Source: Ardenticatenaceae bacterium
GTDB lineage: Bacteria > Chloroflexota > Anaerolineae > Promineifilales > Promineifilaceae
Assembly: GCA_020634235.1 (NCBI GenBank)
Contig: JACKCB010000002.1
Span: forward strand, 1,612,001-1,676,000
Length of the DNA stretch: 64,000 nucleotides
Reading direction: 5' to 3'
Positions within the stretch are counted from its first letter, which is position 1; every line of letters starts with the position of its first letter. Below are positions 57,051 to 64,000 of this stretch, one piece after another. The notes under the pieces are model-generated. The model worked only from the letters and a program-made list of their open reading frames with translations, was not told the DNA's origin and did not search any database. The position numbers and the translations under genes were made by a program.

Positions 57051-59046
57051 GGTGGGCGGCGTGAACGCGCTCAGGCGACGACTTGCCCGGCCATGGCCCC
57101 TGGCCGGCCTGGCGGCGCTGGTAGCGGTTGTTCTTTACCTGCCTACCCTGGGGCTGCCGCTGCTGTACGACGATTTGCTGCACATTCGCATTACCGGGGG
57201 GCTGAACTGGGCCAATGTCTGGCTGCCCACTGAGGCGTTTGGCTTTTACCGGCCGCTGACCTTTGTGCCGCTGCTGCTGGTGCACGACCTGTTTGGCTAT
57301 TATCCGGCCTGGCTGCTGCATGGGCTGAACGTGGTCCAGCATGGGCTGAATGCGGCGCTGCTGGTGCTGTTGGCCTGGCGTTTGTGGCCTCGCCCCGGCC
57401 GGGCGCTGGCCGCCGGGCTGCTGCTGGCCACGTTTCCGTTTGCTTACCAGGCGGTGGCGGTGTATGGGCATAATGTGCATCCGGCCACGGCCGGGCTGCT
57501 GCTGTTGGGGCTGCACACTTATTTGTGGGGGCTGGCCGGCCGGCGCTGGTGGCGGGTGGGGCCGCGTTTTTGGTGGGGGGCCACCGGTGCGCTGTTCTTG
57601 TTAGGGCTGCTCAGCCATGAATCGGCCATCCTGTTTGGCCCGCTGGCTTTCCTGACGCAGTGGGCGTATACCGGGCGATGGCCGCTGCCCCGGCCGGGGG
57701 CGTGGGGCAGGTTGTGGCGTGTGCCCTGGTTTGTCTTCTCGCTGCTGGGGGGGGTGTACCTGGTGGTTTACCAGTTCCTACCGTTGAGCCGGGCCCCGCA
57801 GGCGGCGGCGGTGGGGGCTGACTTCTGGGCGGCCTGGGGGGCCAAGCTGCTCTATTTGCTGCAAGTGGCGGCTTATCCGCTGACCTGGCTGGCGCGATTC
57901 TTGCCGCCAACCTGGGGGACGGCGGTTATTTTGCTGGGGATCGTGGTGCTGCTGGGGCTGGTGGCCTGGGCGGCGCGAGCGCGGGCGCTCCGGCCGGGGC
58001 TGGCGCTGGGCTTGGGTTGGTGGGCACTGGCCTCGGCGCTGATCGCCCTGCCGCTGCCGGCCAATTACCTGCTGCACGGGCCACGCCTGTTGTATTTGGG
58101 GGGAGTGGGGCTGGCGCTGCTGTGGCCGCTGCTGCTAGCGCCGTTTGGTCGCCTGACTCGCTGGCTGCCGCCGCTGCTGCTGCTGGCGATTGTGCTGCAA
58201 AATGGGCTGTTTGTGCGCGGCAAGCTGGCTGATTATGTGGCCCTCACCGGGCCGGTGCGGGCGGTGGCGCAGGTGATGCGCGATCGGCCGGAGGCGGAGG
58301 GGCTGCTGCTGGTGAATTTGCCGCAGTGGTTGGCCCCGGCGCGGGGGACGTACCCGGCCGGGGTGGAGCTGGTCTCTATGCTGGGGGATTATCTCTTTGT
58401 GGAAGAGCTGCTGGCACAAAATTTGGGGGTGGACCGGCCGGTGCAGGCGGTGGTGGTGCCGGAGCTGCTGGCTGCGCCGGCGGAATACCGCTATGGGCTG
58501 CACGAGCAGACGGCGTGGGCGGATGTGCGGCTGGACCTGGCCCCGGCCGGGAGCCAGGTGTTCATTGTCACTTACGCCGGCCGGGGGGAAGGGGGCGTGC
58601 AGGTGCGCCATACGGGGTTGGTGCGCCCGCCGGCCGCCCCGGCGGCGCCGCCGCTGGCCACGTTGGGGCCGTATGCGCTGCGGGCGGCGGGGGCTTCCTG
58701 GTGTGACGGGGAGGTGCAAACGGCGCTGACGCTGGTGGTGACGGACCCGGCGACGGTGGCCGCCGGGGCGACGTTGTCGCTGTTTGTGCAGGTTTTGGGC
58801 GGCGATGGGCAGTTGGTGGCTCAGGCGGATGGCCCGCCGTTGGGGCTGCGTCCAGACCTGCTGCCGCTGCCACCAGGTTGGGAGATGGTGGATGTGCGCC
58901 GGTTGGCCCCGGCCGGGGTGCCGCCGTTGACGCTGGCCGTGGGGGTGTATGATTTTGCTACCGGGGAGAGACTGCCCGGCCGGGATGCTTTGGGGCAGCC
59001 GTTGGCCGAAAACGCCCTGCTTGTTCCGGTGGTGCCCTGCCGCTGA
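57046..59046 (+). CDS. GT-C membrane glycosyltransferase-like protein with one C-terminal module
   Basis: 666 residues from the ATG at 57046 (MAVGGVNALRRRL). The upstream open frame to 56962 overlaps mutL and a tandem repeat. Layout resembles TMTC/PMT-type proteins: LPTLGLPLLYDDLLHIRI (Asp-Asp loop), FGFYRPLTFVPLLLVHDLFG and HGLNVVQHGLNAALLVLL. About eleven helices end near residue 410. The extracytoplasmic end has one copy of the module seen in the 17-27 kb cluster: LFVQVLGGDGQLVAQ, ADGPPLGLRPD and LTLAVGVYDFATGERLPG. Being 30 kb from the cluster, it indicates that the module is shared by a wider family. Substrates unknown. Confidence 0.82.
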   Translation: MAVGGVNALRRRLARPWPLAGLAALVAVVLYLPTLGLPLLYDDLLHIRITGGLNWANVWLPTEAFGFYRPLTFVPLLLVHDLFGYYPAWLLHGLNVVQHGLNAALLVLLAWRLWPRPGRALAAGLLLATFPFAYQAVAVYGHNVHPATAGLLLLGLHTYLWGLAGRRWWRVGPRFWWGATGALFLLGLLSHESAILFGPLAFLTQWAYTGRWPLPRPGAWGRLWRVPWFVFSLLGGVYLVVYQFLPLSRAPQAAAVGADFWAAWGAKLLYLLQVAAYPLTWLARFLPPTWGTAVILLGIVVLLGLVAWAARARALRPGLALGLGWWALASALIALPLPANYLLHGPRLLYLGGVGLALLWPLLLAPFGRLTRWLPPLLLLAIVLQNGLFVRGKLADYVALTGPVRAVAQVMRDRPEAEGLLLVNLPQWLAPARGTYPAGVELVSMLGDYLFVEELLAQNLGVDRPVQAVVVPELLAAPAEYRYGLHEQTAWADVRLDLAPAGSQVFIVTYAGRGEGGVQVRHTGLVRPPAAPAAPPLATLGPYALRAAGASWCDGEVQTALTLVVTDPATVAAGATLSLFVQVLGGDGQLVAQADGPPLGLRPDLLPLPPGWEMVDVRRLAPAGVPPLTLAVGVYDFATGERLPGRDALGQPLAENALLVPVVPCR

Positions 59047-59064
59047 GACGGAGAATTAGGAGAA

Positions 59065-59112
59065 GAGCTAGAGGAGGCGGTTGTTCATCGTGTTTGCTCT
59101 TTCCTCTAGCTC
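59065..59112. other. 11-bp inverted repeat between convergent genes
   Basis: GAGCTAGAGGA (59065-59075) and TCCTCTAGCTC (59102-59112) are perfect complements with a 26-base loop. No long T-run follows; it may still serve as an mRNA 3' hairpin for both convergent genes. Confidence 0.55.
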
Positions 59113-59117
59113 ATGGA

Positions 59118-59519
59118 CTACTCGCTGGCGCGGGTGACGTCGACCTGGACGTCTACGTTGCCGGTGGCGGGGTCGCGCACGATGCCCACGGTGATGATGT
59201 CGCCGGCGTCGTTGACGCGCACCAGGGTGGCGCTGTCGTTGGCGACGATGTCGGCGCTGGGGCCGTCTTGCCAGCCGGCGCTGACCAGGGCTGATTTGTA
59301 GTAATCGACCACGACGTTGACGTCGGTGGTGTCGAACTGGTAGTTGACGAGGGTGCCCCGGCCGGTGGCGTTGACGGCCAGGTCGATGGCGCCGGAGAGG
59401 ACGGGGATGTCGTCGGGCAGGTTGAGGTTGACGCCGCCACCCTGGCTGGCCGGTTGGGCACAGGCGGTTAGCAGCAGGAGCAGCAGGCTGATGAGGCTGA
59501 CTATCAGGTACTTTTTCAT
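59118..59519 (-). CDS. Small lipoprotein of unknown function
   Basis: 133 residues. A signal peptide with lipobox (LLLLLLTACAQPAS) means the mature protein is lipid-anchored outside the membrane. The mature part is acidic with two short repeats of alternating strands (VLSGAIDLAVNATGRGTL, LVRVNDAGDIITVGIVRD) and a VDYYKSALVSAGWQDG helix; this arrangement is seen in small Chloroflexota lipoproteins but I cannot assign a family. GGAGGA precedes the ATG by 7 bp. It is convergent with the glycosyltransferase gene; the spacer upstream carries three palindrome copies. Confidence 0.8.
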   Translation of the reverse strand: MKKYLIVSLISLLLLLLTACAQPASQGGGVNLNLPDDIPVLSGAIDLAVNATGRGTLVNYQFDTTDVNVVVDYYKSALVSAGWQDGPSADIVANDSATLVRVNDAGDIITVGIVRDPATGNVDVQVDVTRASE

Positions 59520-59540
59520 GGTGGTTCCTCCTGGGCGTGC

Positions 59541-59637
59541 CCCGGCCGGGATAGGAACCCGGCCGGGAAATGATGACGAATCTTGGAGACGATTACACTT
59601 TATACTTTGTTTTGGCGTTCGTCAATGCCCGGCCGGG
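59541..59637. repeat. Three copies of CCCGGCCGGG in one spacer
   Basis: Copies at 59541-59550, 59558-59567 and 59628-59637 in a 242-bp non-coding stretch that is otherwise AT-rich. This is the clearest place to see that the palindrome is not a product of codon use. Confidence 0.9.
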
Positions 59638-59668
59638 GAAAGGGGTGGGTTATTTGTGGCAGTGGAAG

Positions 59669-59697
59669 TTGACGAAAAATTGGCCGCCCATTACAAT
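59669..59697 (+). promoter_or_regulatory. Sigma-70-type promoter of the DUF4013 gene
   Basis: TTGACG (59669-59674) and TACAAT (59692-59697) have the ideal 17-bp spacing. The leader is about 60 bases. Confidence 0.75.
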
Positions 59698-59761
59698 GCA
59701 GTTGCTTGTGTGACCAGTTGTTTGTTTGCCCTGCTTTAAGACTATATCTAGGAGAATGACA

Positions 59762-60484
59762 ATGGATATTGCTCGTGCCTTTACCTTTGTGATGGAAGAT
59801 GAACGTTGGATTGTGAAAGTGGGCATGGGGGCGGTGGTAACACTGTTTAGCTTCCTGATCTTTCCCATTTTCCTCTTGCTGGGCTACAGCGTTGCTGTCA
59901 CGCGCAACGTGTCGCAGCAGAAGGAGCTGCCCCTGCCGGAATGGACTGAGGATATAGGCAAGCTGTTCATGGATGGCTTTTACGTGGGCGTGGCGCAGTT
60001 GGCTTATACGCTCCCCTTCTGGCTGATCACCTGTATTGCGGTGGTGGCCACGGTTGGCCTGGGAGCGGCGGGGAGCGGCAGTGAGACGGCGGCCAGTGTG
60101 GCGGCCGGGGTTAGCACCCTCACCTTTGTGCTGTTGGGCTGTCTATCGATTTTGTTTGTGATCGCGTTGTTCTTCCTCAGCCCGGCGATTATTGTGCAGT
60201 ATGTGCGCACGAATGAGTTTGCGGCTTGTTTCCGCATTGCTGAAGTGATTGCGATTGCGCGTGAGAATATGGGCCCGATCCTGATTGTGGCGTTGGTTTC
60301 TTTTGGTGCTTCGTTTGCCATTAGCCTGGTGACTGGCTTCTTGCAGATTATTCCCTGCATTGGCACGATCATTGGCCTGGTCATTGGCGTTATGGCCGGC
60401 CCATATCTGTCCATGTCTATTGGGCACCTGTATGGGCAGATCGCGGCCGGGATTAGTGGCAAGAAGATGGCTGGCGGTTACTAG
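59762..60484 (+). CDS. DUF4013 integral membrane protein
   Basis: 240 residues with about six membrane helices. The start MDIARAFTFVMEDERWIVKV at 59762 is favoured over the ATG at 59756 because AGGAG (59750-59754) would be 1 bp from the latter and 7 bp from the former. FPIFLLLGYSVAVTRNVSQQ, LPLPEWTEDIGKLFMDGFYV (the family hallmark) and the C-terminal GPYLSMSIGHLYGQIA identify DUF4013. The function is unknown; it may gate small solutes or assist membrane assembly. It has its own promoter and a shared terminator downstream. Confidence 0.9.
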   Translation: MDIARAFTFVMEDERWIVKVGMGAVVTLFSFLIFPIFLLLGYSVAVTRNVSQQKELPLPEWTEDIGKLFMDGFYVGVAQLAYTLPFWLITCIAVVATVGLGAAGSGSETAASVAAGVSTLTFVLLGCLSILFVIALFFLSPAIIVQYVRTNEFAACFRIAEVIAIARENMGPILIVALVSFGASFAISLVTGFLQIIPCIGTIIGLVIGVMAGPYLSMSIGHLYGQIAAGISGKKMAGGY

Positions 60485-60523
60485 AGGGTTACATCACGTC
60501 AGGAGTACATCTCCAACAAAAAA

Positions 60524-60557
60524 AGCGGTGCGACTGGCAAAGTCGCACCGCTTTTTT
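60524..60557. terminator. Bidirectional Rho-independent terminator
   Basis: A 12-bp perfect stem, AGCGGTGCGACT (60524-60535) with AGTCGCACCGCT (60541-60552), has a 5-base loop. It is preceded by an A-run and followed by a T-run, so it serves both convergent genes. Confidence 0.93.
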
Positions 60558-60576
60558 GTTGGCTTTGGGGGACGAG

Positions 60577-61677
60577 TTAGTCGGTGATGGGGGCGTCGAT
60601 GATGATGCCGTCTGCTTTGCTGCGCCCGGCCGGGGCGTTGGCCGGCGGGTAGGGCTTGGTGCCAAACTGGGTTAGGGCCGTGGCGCCCAGGCCAATGCAT
60701 ACCAGTACGAAGGCGACCAGTCCTTCGCCGGGAATGAAGCGCGGCAGCGCGAGCAGGCTAAGGATAGCCGTGAGCACGAAGGTGCCCAAGGTAGCGGTGA
60801 CGGCGGTGCTGCGCTGCTTTAGCTGCAGCGGCGTTACCAGGACGTGTCCTAGCAGGTTGCCTACTGCTACCCAGCCAAAGACGATCGCGGCCAGCAGGGC
60901 AATACTCAGCACAATGACCACCGGGAAGCCTAGAAGCCCGATGCACACCAGGGTGAGGACGGCCGAGACGATGAGCAGCAGCGTGATCAGCGAGGGTGCG
61001 GCGATGGCTGTGAGCAGGCCCACGGCCCCGCTGGCGATCGGCTTGCTGCGAATGACGCTGCTGACCCGCTCTAGCTGGGTGGGGGCCAGCGCGCCAATGG
61101 CGAAGGCGACAAAGGCGAAGATGAGACTACGCCCCAACACCTCTAGCATGTTGATGAAGAACCCACCAATGCGGCTGGCCATGGAGGGCGGCGTGATGAC
61201 GGGCGGGTCCGGCGGGGTCGGCGGGGTCGGCGGGGTCGGGGGTTGGAATTCGCCGAGGAAGCCACTCAACGGGAAAGCGGCATCGAAGCGGGCGCAAGAG
61301 GAGCGGGTGCTGTTGTCTTCGACGTTGCCGCCTAGAACAACGCAGTCGCCGTCGATGTCGGCCGATTCTGAAATGGTCAGGTTGCCACCCAGGGAGACCA
61401 GGTCCCCCTCGACCGTGCCGGAGAGGGCGACGTTGCCGCCGAAGACGGCCAAATTTCCTTCCACGGTGCCGGCAATGTCAGCATCGCCGCCAAAGATGGT
61501 GACGTCGCCGCTGACGGTGCCACCGGATTTTACTTCCAGGCTATCGCCATAGAGTTCCACGTCGCTCCGGCTTTCACCTTCACCGATGACGATATCGTAC
61601 GCGGGCGCGGCCAGGGCCGACCCGGCCGGGATCAACAACAGTGCGAGCAGCGTGAGTGTGAAGATTGTTCGTTTCAT
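60577..61677 (-). CDS. Bactofilin-like polymer-forming membrane protein
   Basis: 366 residues. A signal peptide (LTLLALLLIPAGSALA) is followed by a bactofilin-type right-handed beta-helix with repeats around DVTIFGGDADIAGTVEGNL, AVFGGNVALSGTVEGDL and VSLGGNLTISESADIDGD. A Thr/Pro linker (TPPTPPTPPDPP) leads to about five membrane helices (FINMLEVLGRSLIFAFVAFA, LTLVCIGLLGFPVVIVLSIA). This combination of exported polymer-like domain and membrane helices is found as the third gene of ECF sigma operons. It is 25 bp from the anti-sigma gene and probably part of that operon, as the target of its regulation. Confidence 0.85.
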   Translation of the reverse strand: MKRTIFTLTLLALLLIPAGSALAAPAYDIVIGEGESRSDVELYGDSLEVKSGGTVSGDVTIFGGDADIAGTVEGNLAVFGGNVALSGTVEGDLVSLGGNLTISESADIDGDCVVLGGNVEDNSTRSSCARFDAAFPLSGFLGEFQPPTPPTPPTPPDPPVITPPSMASRIGGFFINMLEVLGRSLIFAFVAFAIGALAPTQLERVSSVIRSKPIASGAVGLLTAIAAPSLITLLLIVSAVLTLVCIGLLGFPVVIVLSIALLAAIVFGWVAVGNLLGHVLVTPLQLKQRSTAVTATLGTFVLTAILSLLALPRFIPGEGLVAFVLVCIGLGATALTQFGTKPYPPANAPAGRSKADGIIIDAPITD

Positions 61678-61702
61678 AAGGCACACTCCGTGTAGCGTAT
61701 GT

Positions 61703-62260
61703 TTATTCAAGAACTGATGAACCGTGCGGTGTGGAGACCAACTGGCGATAGATGCCGCCCCACACCAGGACAATGCCGGCCATAACCAACAGCCAGCCGA
61801 TTACCGCCGGCTGCTGCCGCAGCAGATTGCCGCTGCCGGCCAGCACTGCGGAAGTTACCACCCCGATAACGCGGAAGATCTCGCTTCCGGCCTGGATGAG
61901 GCTGCGGATGAGAGCCGGTTCCAACAGGGCTGGGATAAGGCGGGTTGTAATCCAACCCACAAACAACAGGGGAATTAGCCCGCTGATCAGCAGCAGCACG
62001 TAGAAGCTGGTGACAAACCAGAGGCGGGTGCGCGAATTTGGCAGTTGTGCCAGGGTGCGCTGGGCAAAGCCCGCGGCCGGGCTTAGGGCTGGCGTGCTGC
62101 GAAACAGCTGATCGATTGCTTGCAAAGCTTGCCACTCACGGGCGATATCGGGACGTACGCGAAGGTGAGATTCCAGTTCAGCCCAACCTGCTTCTGTTAG
62201 CTCACCGTCGAGTGCCTCCATCATCAGCGTGAAGACGCGCTCGTCATGCTCTTCCATCAT
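61703..62260 (-). CDS. Anti-sigma factor-like membrane protein
   Basis: 185 residues. A short N-terminal helical domain (DERVFTLMMEALDGELTEAG, WAELESHLRVRPDIAREWQA) has the layout of anti-sigma factors (ASD/zinc-finger type), but I see no HxxxCxxC zinc motif. About three hydrophobic segments follow (WFVTSFYVLLLISGLIPLLF, VIGVVTSAVLAG, VIGWLLVMAGIVLVWGGI). Two ATGs (62260, 62257) stand after GGAGGT; the second has better spacing. It lies after the sigma factor gene and probably holds it at the membrane until a signal arrives. Confidence 0.85.
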   Translation of the reverse strand: MMEEHDERVFTLMMEALDGELTEAGWAELESHLRVRPDIAREWQALQAIDQLFRSTPALSPAAGFAQRTLAQLPNSRTRLWFVTSFYVLLLISGLIPLLFVGWITTRLIPALLEPALIRSLIQAGSEIFRVIGVVTSAVLAGSGNLLRQQPAVIGWLLVMAGIVLVWGGIYRQLVSTPHGSSVLE

Positions 62261-62319
62261 AAGACCTCCGTTCGGATTGATTGATCGGTCGGTGCCGTTT
62301 ACTTGTGACCAATCGTTCC

Positions 62320-62383
62320 TTTTCCTCATTCCTCATTCTTCCTTCTTCGTGCTTCCTTCGTGCTTCCTTCGTTCCTTGCTTGC
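62320..62383. repeat. Short direct repeats between sigma and anti-sigma genes
   Basis: TTCGTGCTTCC (62346, 62357) and similar CTTCC/TTCCTCATTC units make a pyrimidine-rich tract on the plus strand (purine-rich GGAAG in the mRNA). It may affect translation of the anti-sigma gene. Confidence 0.5.
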
Positions 62384-62397
62384 TGTAGGCGGCCTGG

Positions 62398-62991
62398 TTA
62401 AACAGCCGCGGTTTGCATGTTGGCGTCCAGGGCGGGCAGCAAACCCCGCTCCAGGCTTATCTCGGCCAACTGGCGCCTGGCCCGGAACAGGCGGGACTTG
62501 ATGGCGCTGACCGTGGTGTTCATAATCTCGGCGATCTCCTCGTAGGAAAGGTCGTACCAATAGCGTAGGACGACGGTTTCCCGGTAGTCGTCGGGGAGTT
62601 CGCTTAGCAGAGAGTGCACAAGTTGTTGTTGTTCTTCCATAATGACTTGTGTCTCCGGCCGGGCATCGTTGTCAGACATCAGGGCCGGATGGGGCGGCAG
62701 CGGTTCGTCGATGGAGAGCATGATAGCCCGCCGCTTTCTTATCTGGTCAATGCAGTAGTTTGACGTGATAGACAGAATCCAGGTGCTGAACTTACGCTCC
62801 GGATCGTAGCTGTCCAGCCGCAAGTATGCGCGAATAAACACTTCCTGGGCCGCTTCCTCTGCTTCGCGCGCGTTTTGCAGCATGCGGTAGGCGAGGTTAT
62901 AGACCGGTGTTTGATATGCTTCGATGAGGTTCCCGAAGGCAACCTTGTCGCCCTGCCTGGCCTGGTCCAACCAAACTTGTTCACTATTCAC
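62398..62991 (-). CDS. ECF-type RNA polymerase sigma factor
   Basis: 197 residues. Sigma region 2: FGNLIEAYQTPVYNLAYRML, NAREAEEAAQEVFIRAYLRL, FSTWILSITSNYCIDQIRKR. Sigma region 4: LPDDYRETVVLRYWYDLSYE, EIAEIMNTTVSAIKSRLFRA. The 197-residue length is usual for group 4 (extracytoplasmic function). The start is GTG at 62991 with AGGAG nine bases upstream. The anti-sigma gene follows after a 137-bp gap with purine repeats. Likely targets include its own operon; the signal is unknown. Confidence 0.95.
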   Translation of the reverse strand: MNSEQVWLDQARQGDKVAFGNLIEAYQTPVYNLAYRMLQNAREAEEAAQEVFIRAYLRLDSYDPERKFSTWILSITSNYCIDQIRKRRAIMLSIDEPLPPHPALMSDNDARPETQVIMEEQQQLVHSLLSELPDDYRETVVLRYWYDLSYEEIAEIMNTTVSAIKSRLFRARRQLAEISLERGLLPALDANMQTAAV

Positions 62992-63130
62992 GCTAGCAAT
63001 CTCCTGACTATCACCCTTCTCTACGCAGCTTGGGCGGCAGAGTTGCAGGAACTGGACATTTTTTGGCGAGGCGTTAAGATGGACCTGGGTCGGTGTGACC
63101 GCTAAGGTGGAATGTGTTCATGGAGGAGAT

Positions 63131-63622
63131 ATGTTGCTTGCCCAGATACGGAACCTGTACGCTTATAACAACTGGGCCTGGGACCATGTTTTTGGCAGCC
63201 TGGAGAAGCTGCCGGATGAGGTGTATAAGGCCGCGCGCCCTTTCTTTTGGGAGTCGCTGCATGGGGTGACGGTGCATAGTATGGCGGCGGAGGCGATCTG
63301 GCTGGCGCGGATACAGGGCAGCAGCCCGGCCGGGATGCCGTCGCCGGCGGATTTTACCGACTTTGTGGCGGTGAAGGAACATTGGTTGGCGTTACGCACT
63401 GATTGGGGTGTTTTTTTGCACAGCTTATCCACAGAGGAGTTGGCGCGGGAGGTCGTGTACCGCAATACACGGGGCAATGGGTTTACGCTGCCGCTGGTGG
63501 ATATTTTGCTGCATGTGGCCAACCATGCCACGGAACATCGCAGCCAGATGACGCCGGTGTTGTATGCGTTGGGGGTGGGTACGGAGCCGCTGGACTATAT
63601 GCGTTTTTGCCTGCGGCGATAG
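63131..63622 (+). CDS. DinB-family protein
   Basis: 163 residues, four-helix DinB/YfiT-type metal-binding fold. It starts MLLAQIRNLYAYNNWAWDHV, with the pattern of conserved residues at SLHGVTVHSMAAEAIWLARI and LLHVANHATEHRSQMTPVLY (the HxxxHR histidines for the metal). These proteins are often thiol transferases or stress proteins (bacillithiol/mycothiol S-transferase type); the substrate is unknown. A GGAGGAG site is 4 bp from the ATG at 63131. It diverges from the sigma gene, sharing a 139-bp spacer. It contains a stray DnaA box (63425-63433). Confidence 0.92.
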   Translation: MLLAQIRNLYAYNNWAWDHVFGSLEKLPDEVYKAARPFFWESLHGVTVHSMAAEAIWLARIQGSSPAGMPSPADFTDFVAVKEHWLALRTDWGVFLHSLSTEELAREVVYRNTRGNGFTLPLVDILLHVANHATEHRSQMTPVLYALGVGTEPLDYMRFCLRR

Positions 63623-63632
63623 GGGCTGGCCT

Positions 63633-64000
63633 TCAGGCCGAAACGACCAGCTTGTAGCCTTTGCCCCACACCGTTTCTATCACCAGGTCGCTGTCGCTGA
63701 GCTTGTCGCGCAGGTGGGCGATGTGGACATCGACGGTGCGTGTCTGGCCGTAGAATTCGTAGCCCCACACAATGTCTAGCAGTTGGTCGCGGGAGAGGAC
63801 GATGTTGGGGTGGTCTGCCAGGGCTAGCAGCAGGTCGAACTCTTTGGTGCGCAGATCGATGCGTTGGTTGTTGGCGGTGACTTCCCGGCCGGAGGGGTCG
63901 ATGGTAACGTTGCCGACCTGGCGCAGGGTATTGGCCACCCGGCCGGGGGCGGTATTGGCCCGCCGCAAAATCGCCCGCACCTGGGCCACCAGCACCCGTG
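63633..64000 (-). CDS. OmpR/PhoB-type response regulator, 5' (N-terminal) part outside window
   Basis: The frame is open to the right edge and the visible part is 122 residues. The first residues (QVRAILRR) are the end of a receiver domain; the phosphorylated Asp lies beyond the window. The winged-helix DNA-binding domain follows: VTIDPSGREV, LRTKEFDLLLALADHPNIVL, SRDQLLDIVWG, RTVDVHIAHLRDKL and VWGKGYKLV. Ends 11 bp from the convergent DinB gene. Any sensor kinase gene would be off the window. Confidence 0.93.
   Translation of the reverse strand, partial: RVLVAQVRAILRRANTAPGRVANTLRQVGNVTIDPSGREVTANNQRIDLRTKEFDLLLALADHPNIVLSRDQLLDIVWGYEFYGQTRTVDVHIAHLRDKLSDSDLVIETVWGKGYKLVVSA

Noticed and set aside
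63425..63433. Exact DnaA box TTATCCACA
   Set aside because: Single copy inside the DinB gene, far from the box clusters; compatible with chance or with a titration site.

Overview
The window reads as chromosome from an uncultured, GC-rich member of the Chloroflexota (Anaerolineae/Ardenticatenia-like). The assignment is inferred from gene content: a stand-alone bacterial Elp3, an F420-type luciferase-like oxidoreductase, SpoVS without other sporulation genes, Thr/Pro-rich secreted proteins, SdrD-type repeat proteins and many GT-C membrane glycosyltransferases. No rRNA, phage, transposase or CRISPR array was found. One tRNA gene (Glu, TTC) is present.

Layout. 1-1.14 kb: the end of a bacterial microcompartment shell locus (one tandem BMC protein cut by the window edge, two EutN/CcmL pentamer proteins). 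1.18-1.29 kb: tRNA-Glu and its terminator. 1.4-8.8 kb: metabolic and RNA-modification genes (LLM oxidoreductase, small Cys/His protein, Elp3, amidohydrolase, Nudix, a split ThrE-type exporter, a methyltransferase). 8.77-9.63 kb: a gene-free stretch rich in DnaA boxes that is a good oriC candidate. 9.6-17.2 kb: one giant SdrD/GEVED surface protein. 17.3-27.2 kb: four consecutive GT-C membrane glycosyltransferases that all carry the same C-terminal beta-rich module. 27.4-36.6 kb: SpoVS, small membrane proteins, an oligoendopeptidase, a CinA-C/nucleotidylyltransferase fusion, another glycosyltransferase, a YhaM-like nuclease, UbiX and a PPOX-like protein. 36.6-45.4 kb: a NYN protein, a parS-bearing intergenic region, methyltransferase, acetyltransferase, penicillin acylase family, AMMECR1 and a Dam-family methylase. 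45.4-54.1 kb: secreted proteins (subtilase, glycosidase/metallopeptidase fusion, peptide-binding lipoprotein, Thr/Pro-rich protein). 54.2-64 kb: hydrolase, MutL, a fifth module-bearing glycosyltransferase, small membrane proteins, an ECF sigma/anti-sigma/bactofilin-like operon, DinB and the C-terminal half of an OmpR-type regulator.

Three independent signals suggest that the window spans the replication origin: DnaA boxes in two oppositely oriented clusters (8.79-9.29 kb), a switch of the plus strand from C-rich to G-rich that ignores gene direction (about 17-19.6 kb), and three near-consensus ParB-binding parS sites (35.96-37.99 kb). Dispersed through genes and spacers alike is the 10-bp palindrome CCCGGCCGGG, at about two per kb where counted; chance predicts about one in the whole window. 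The surface-protein/glycosyltransferase block and this palindrome are the most unusual features after the origin.
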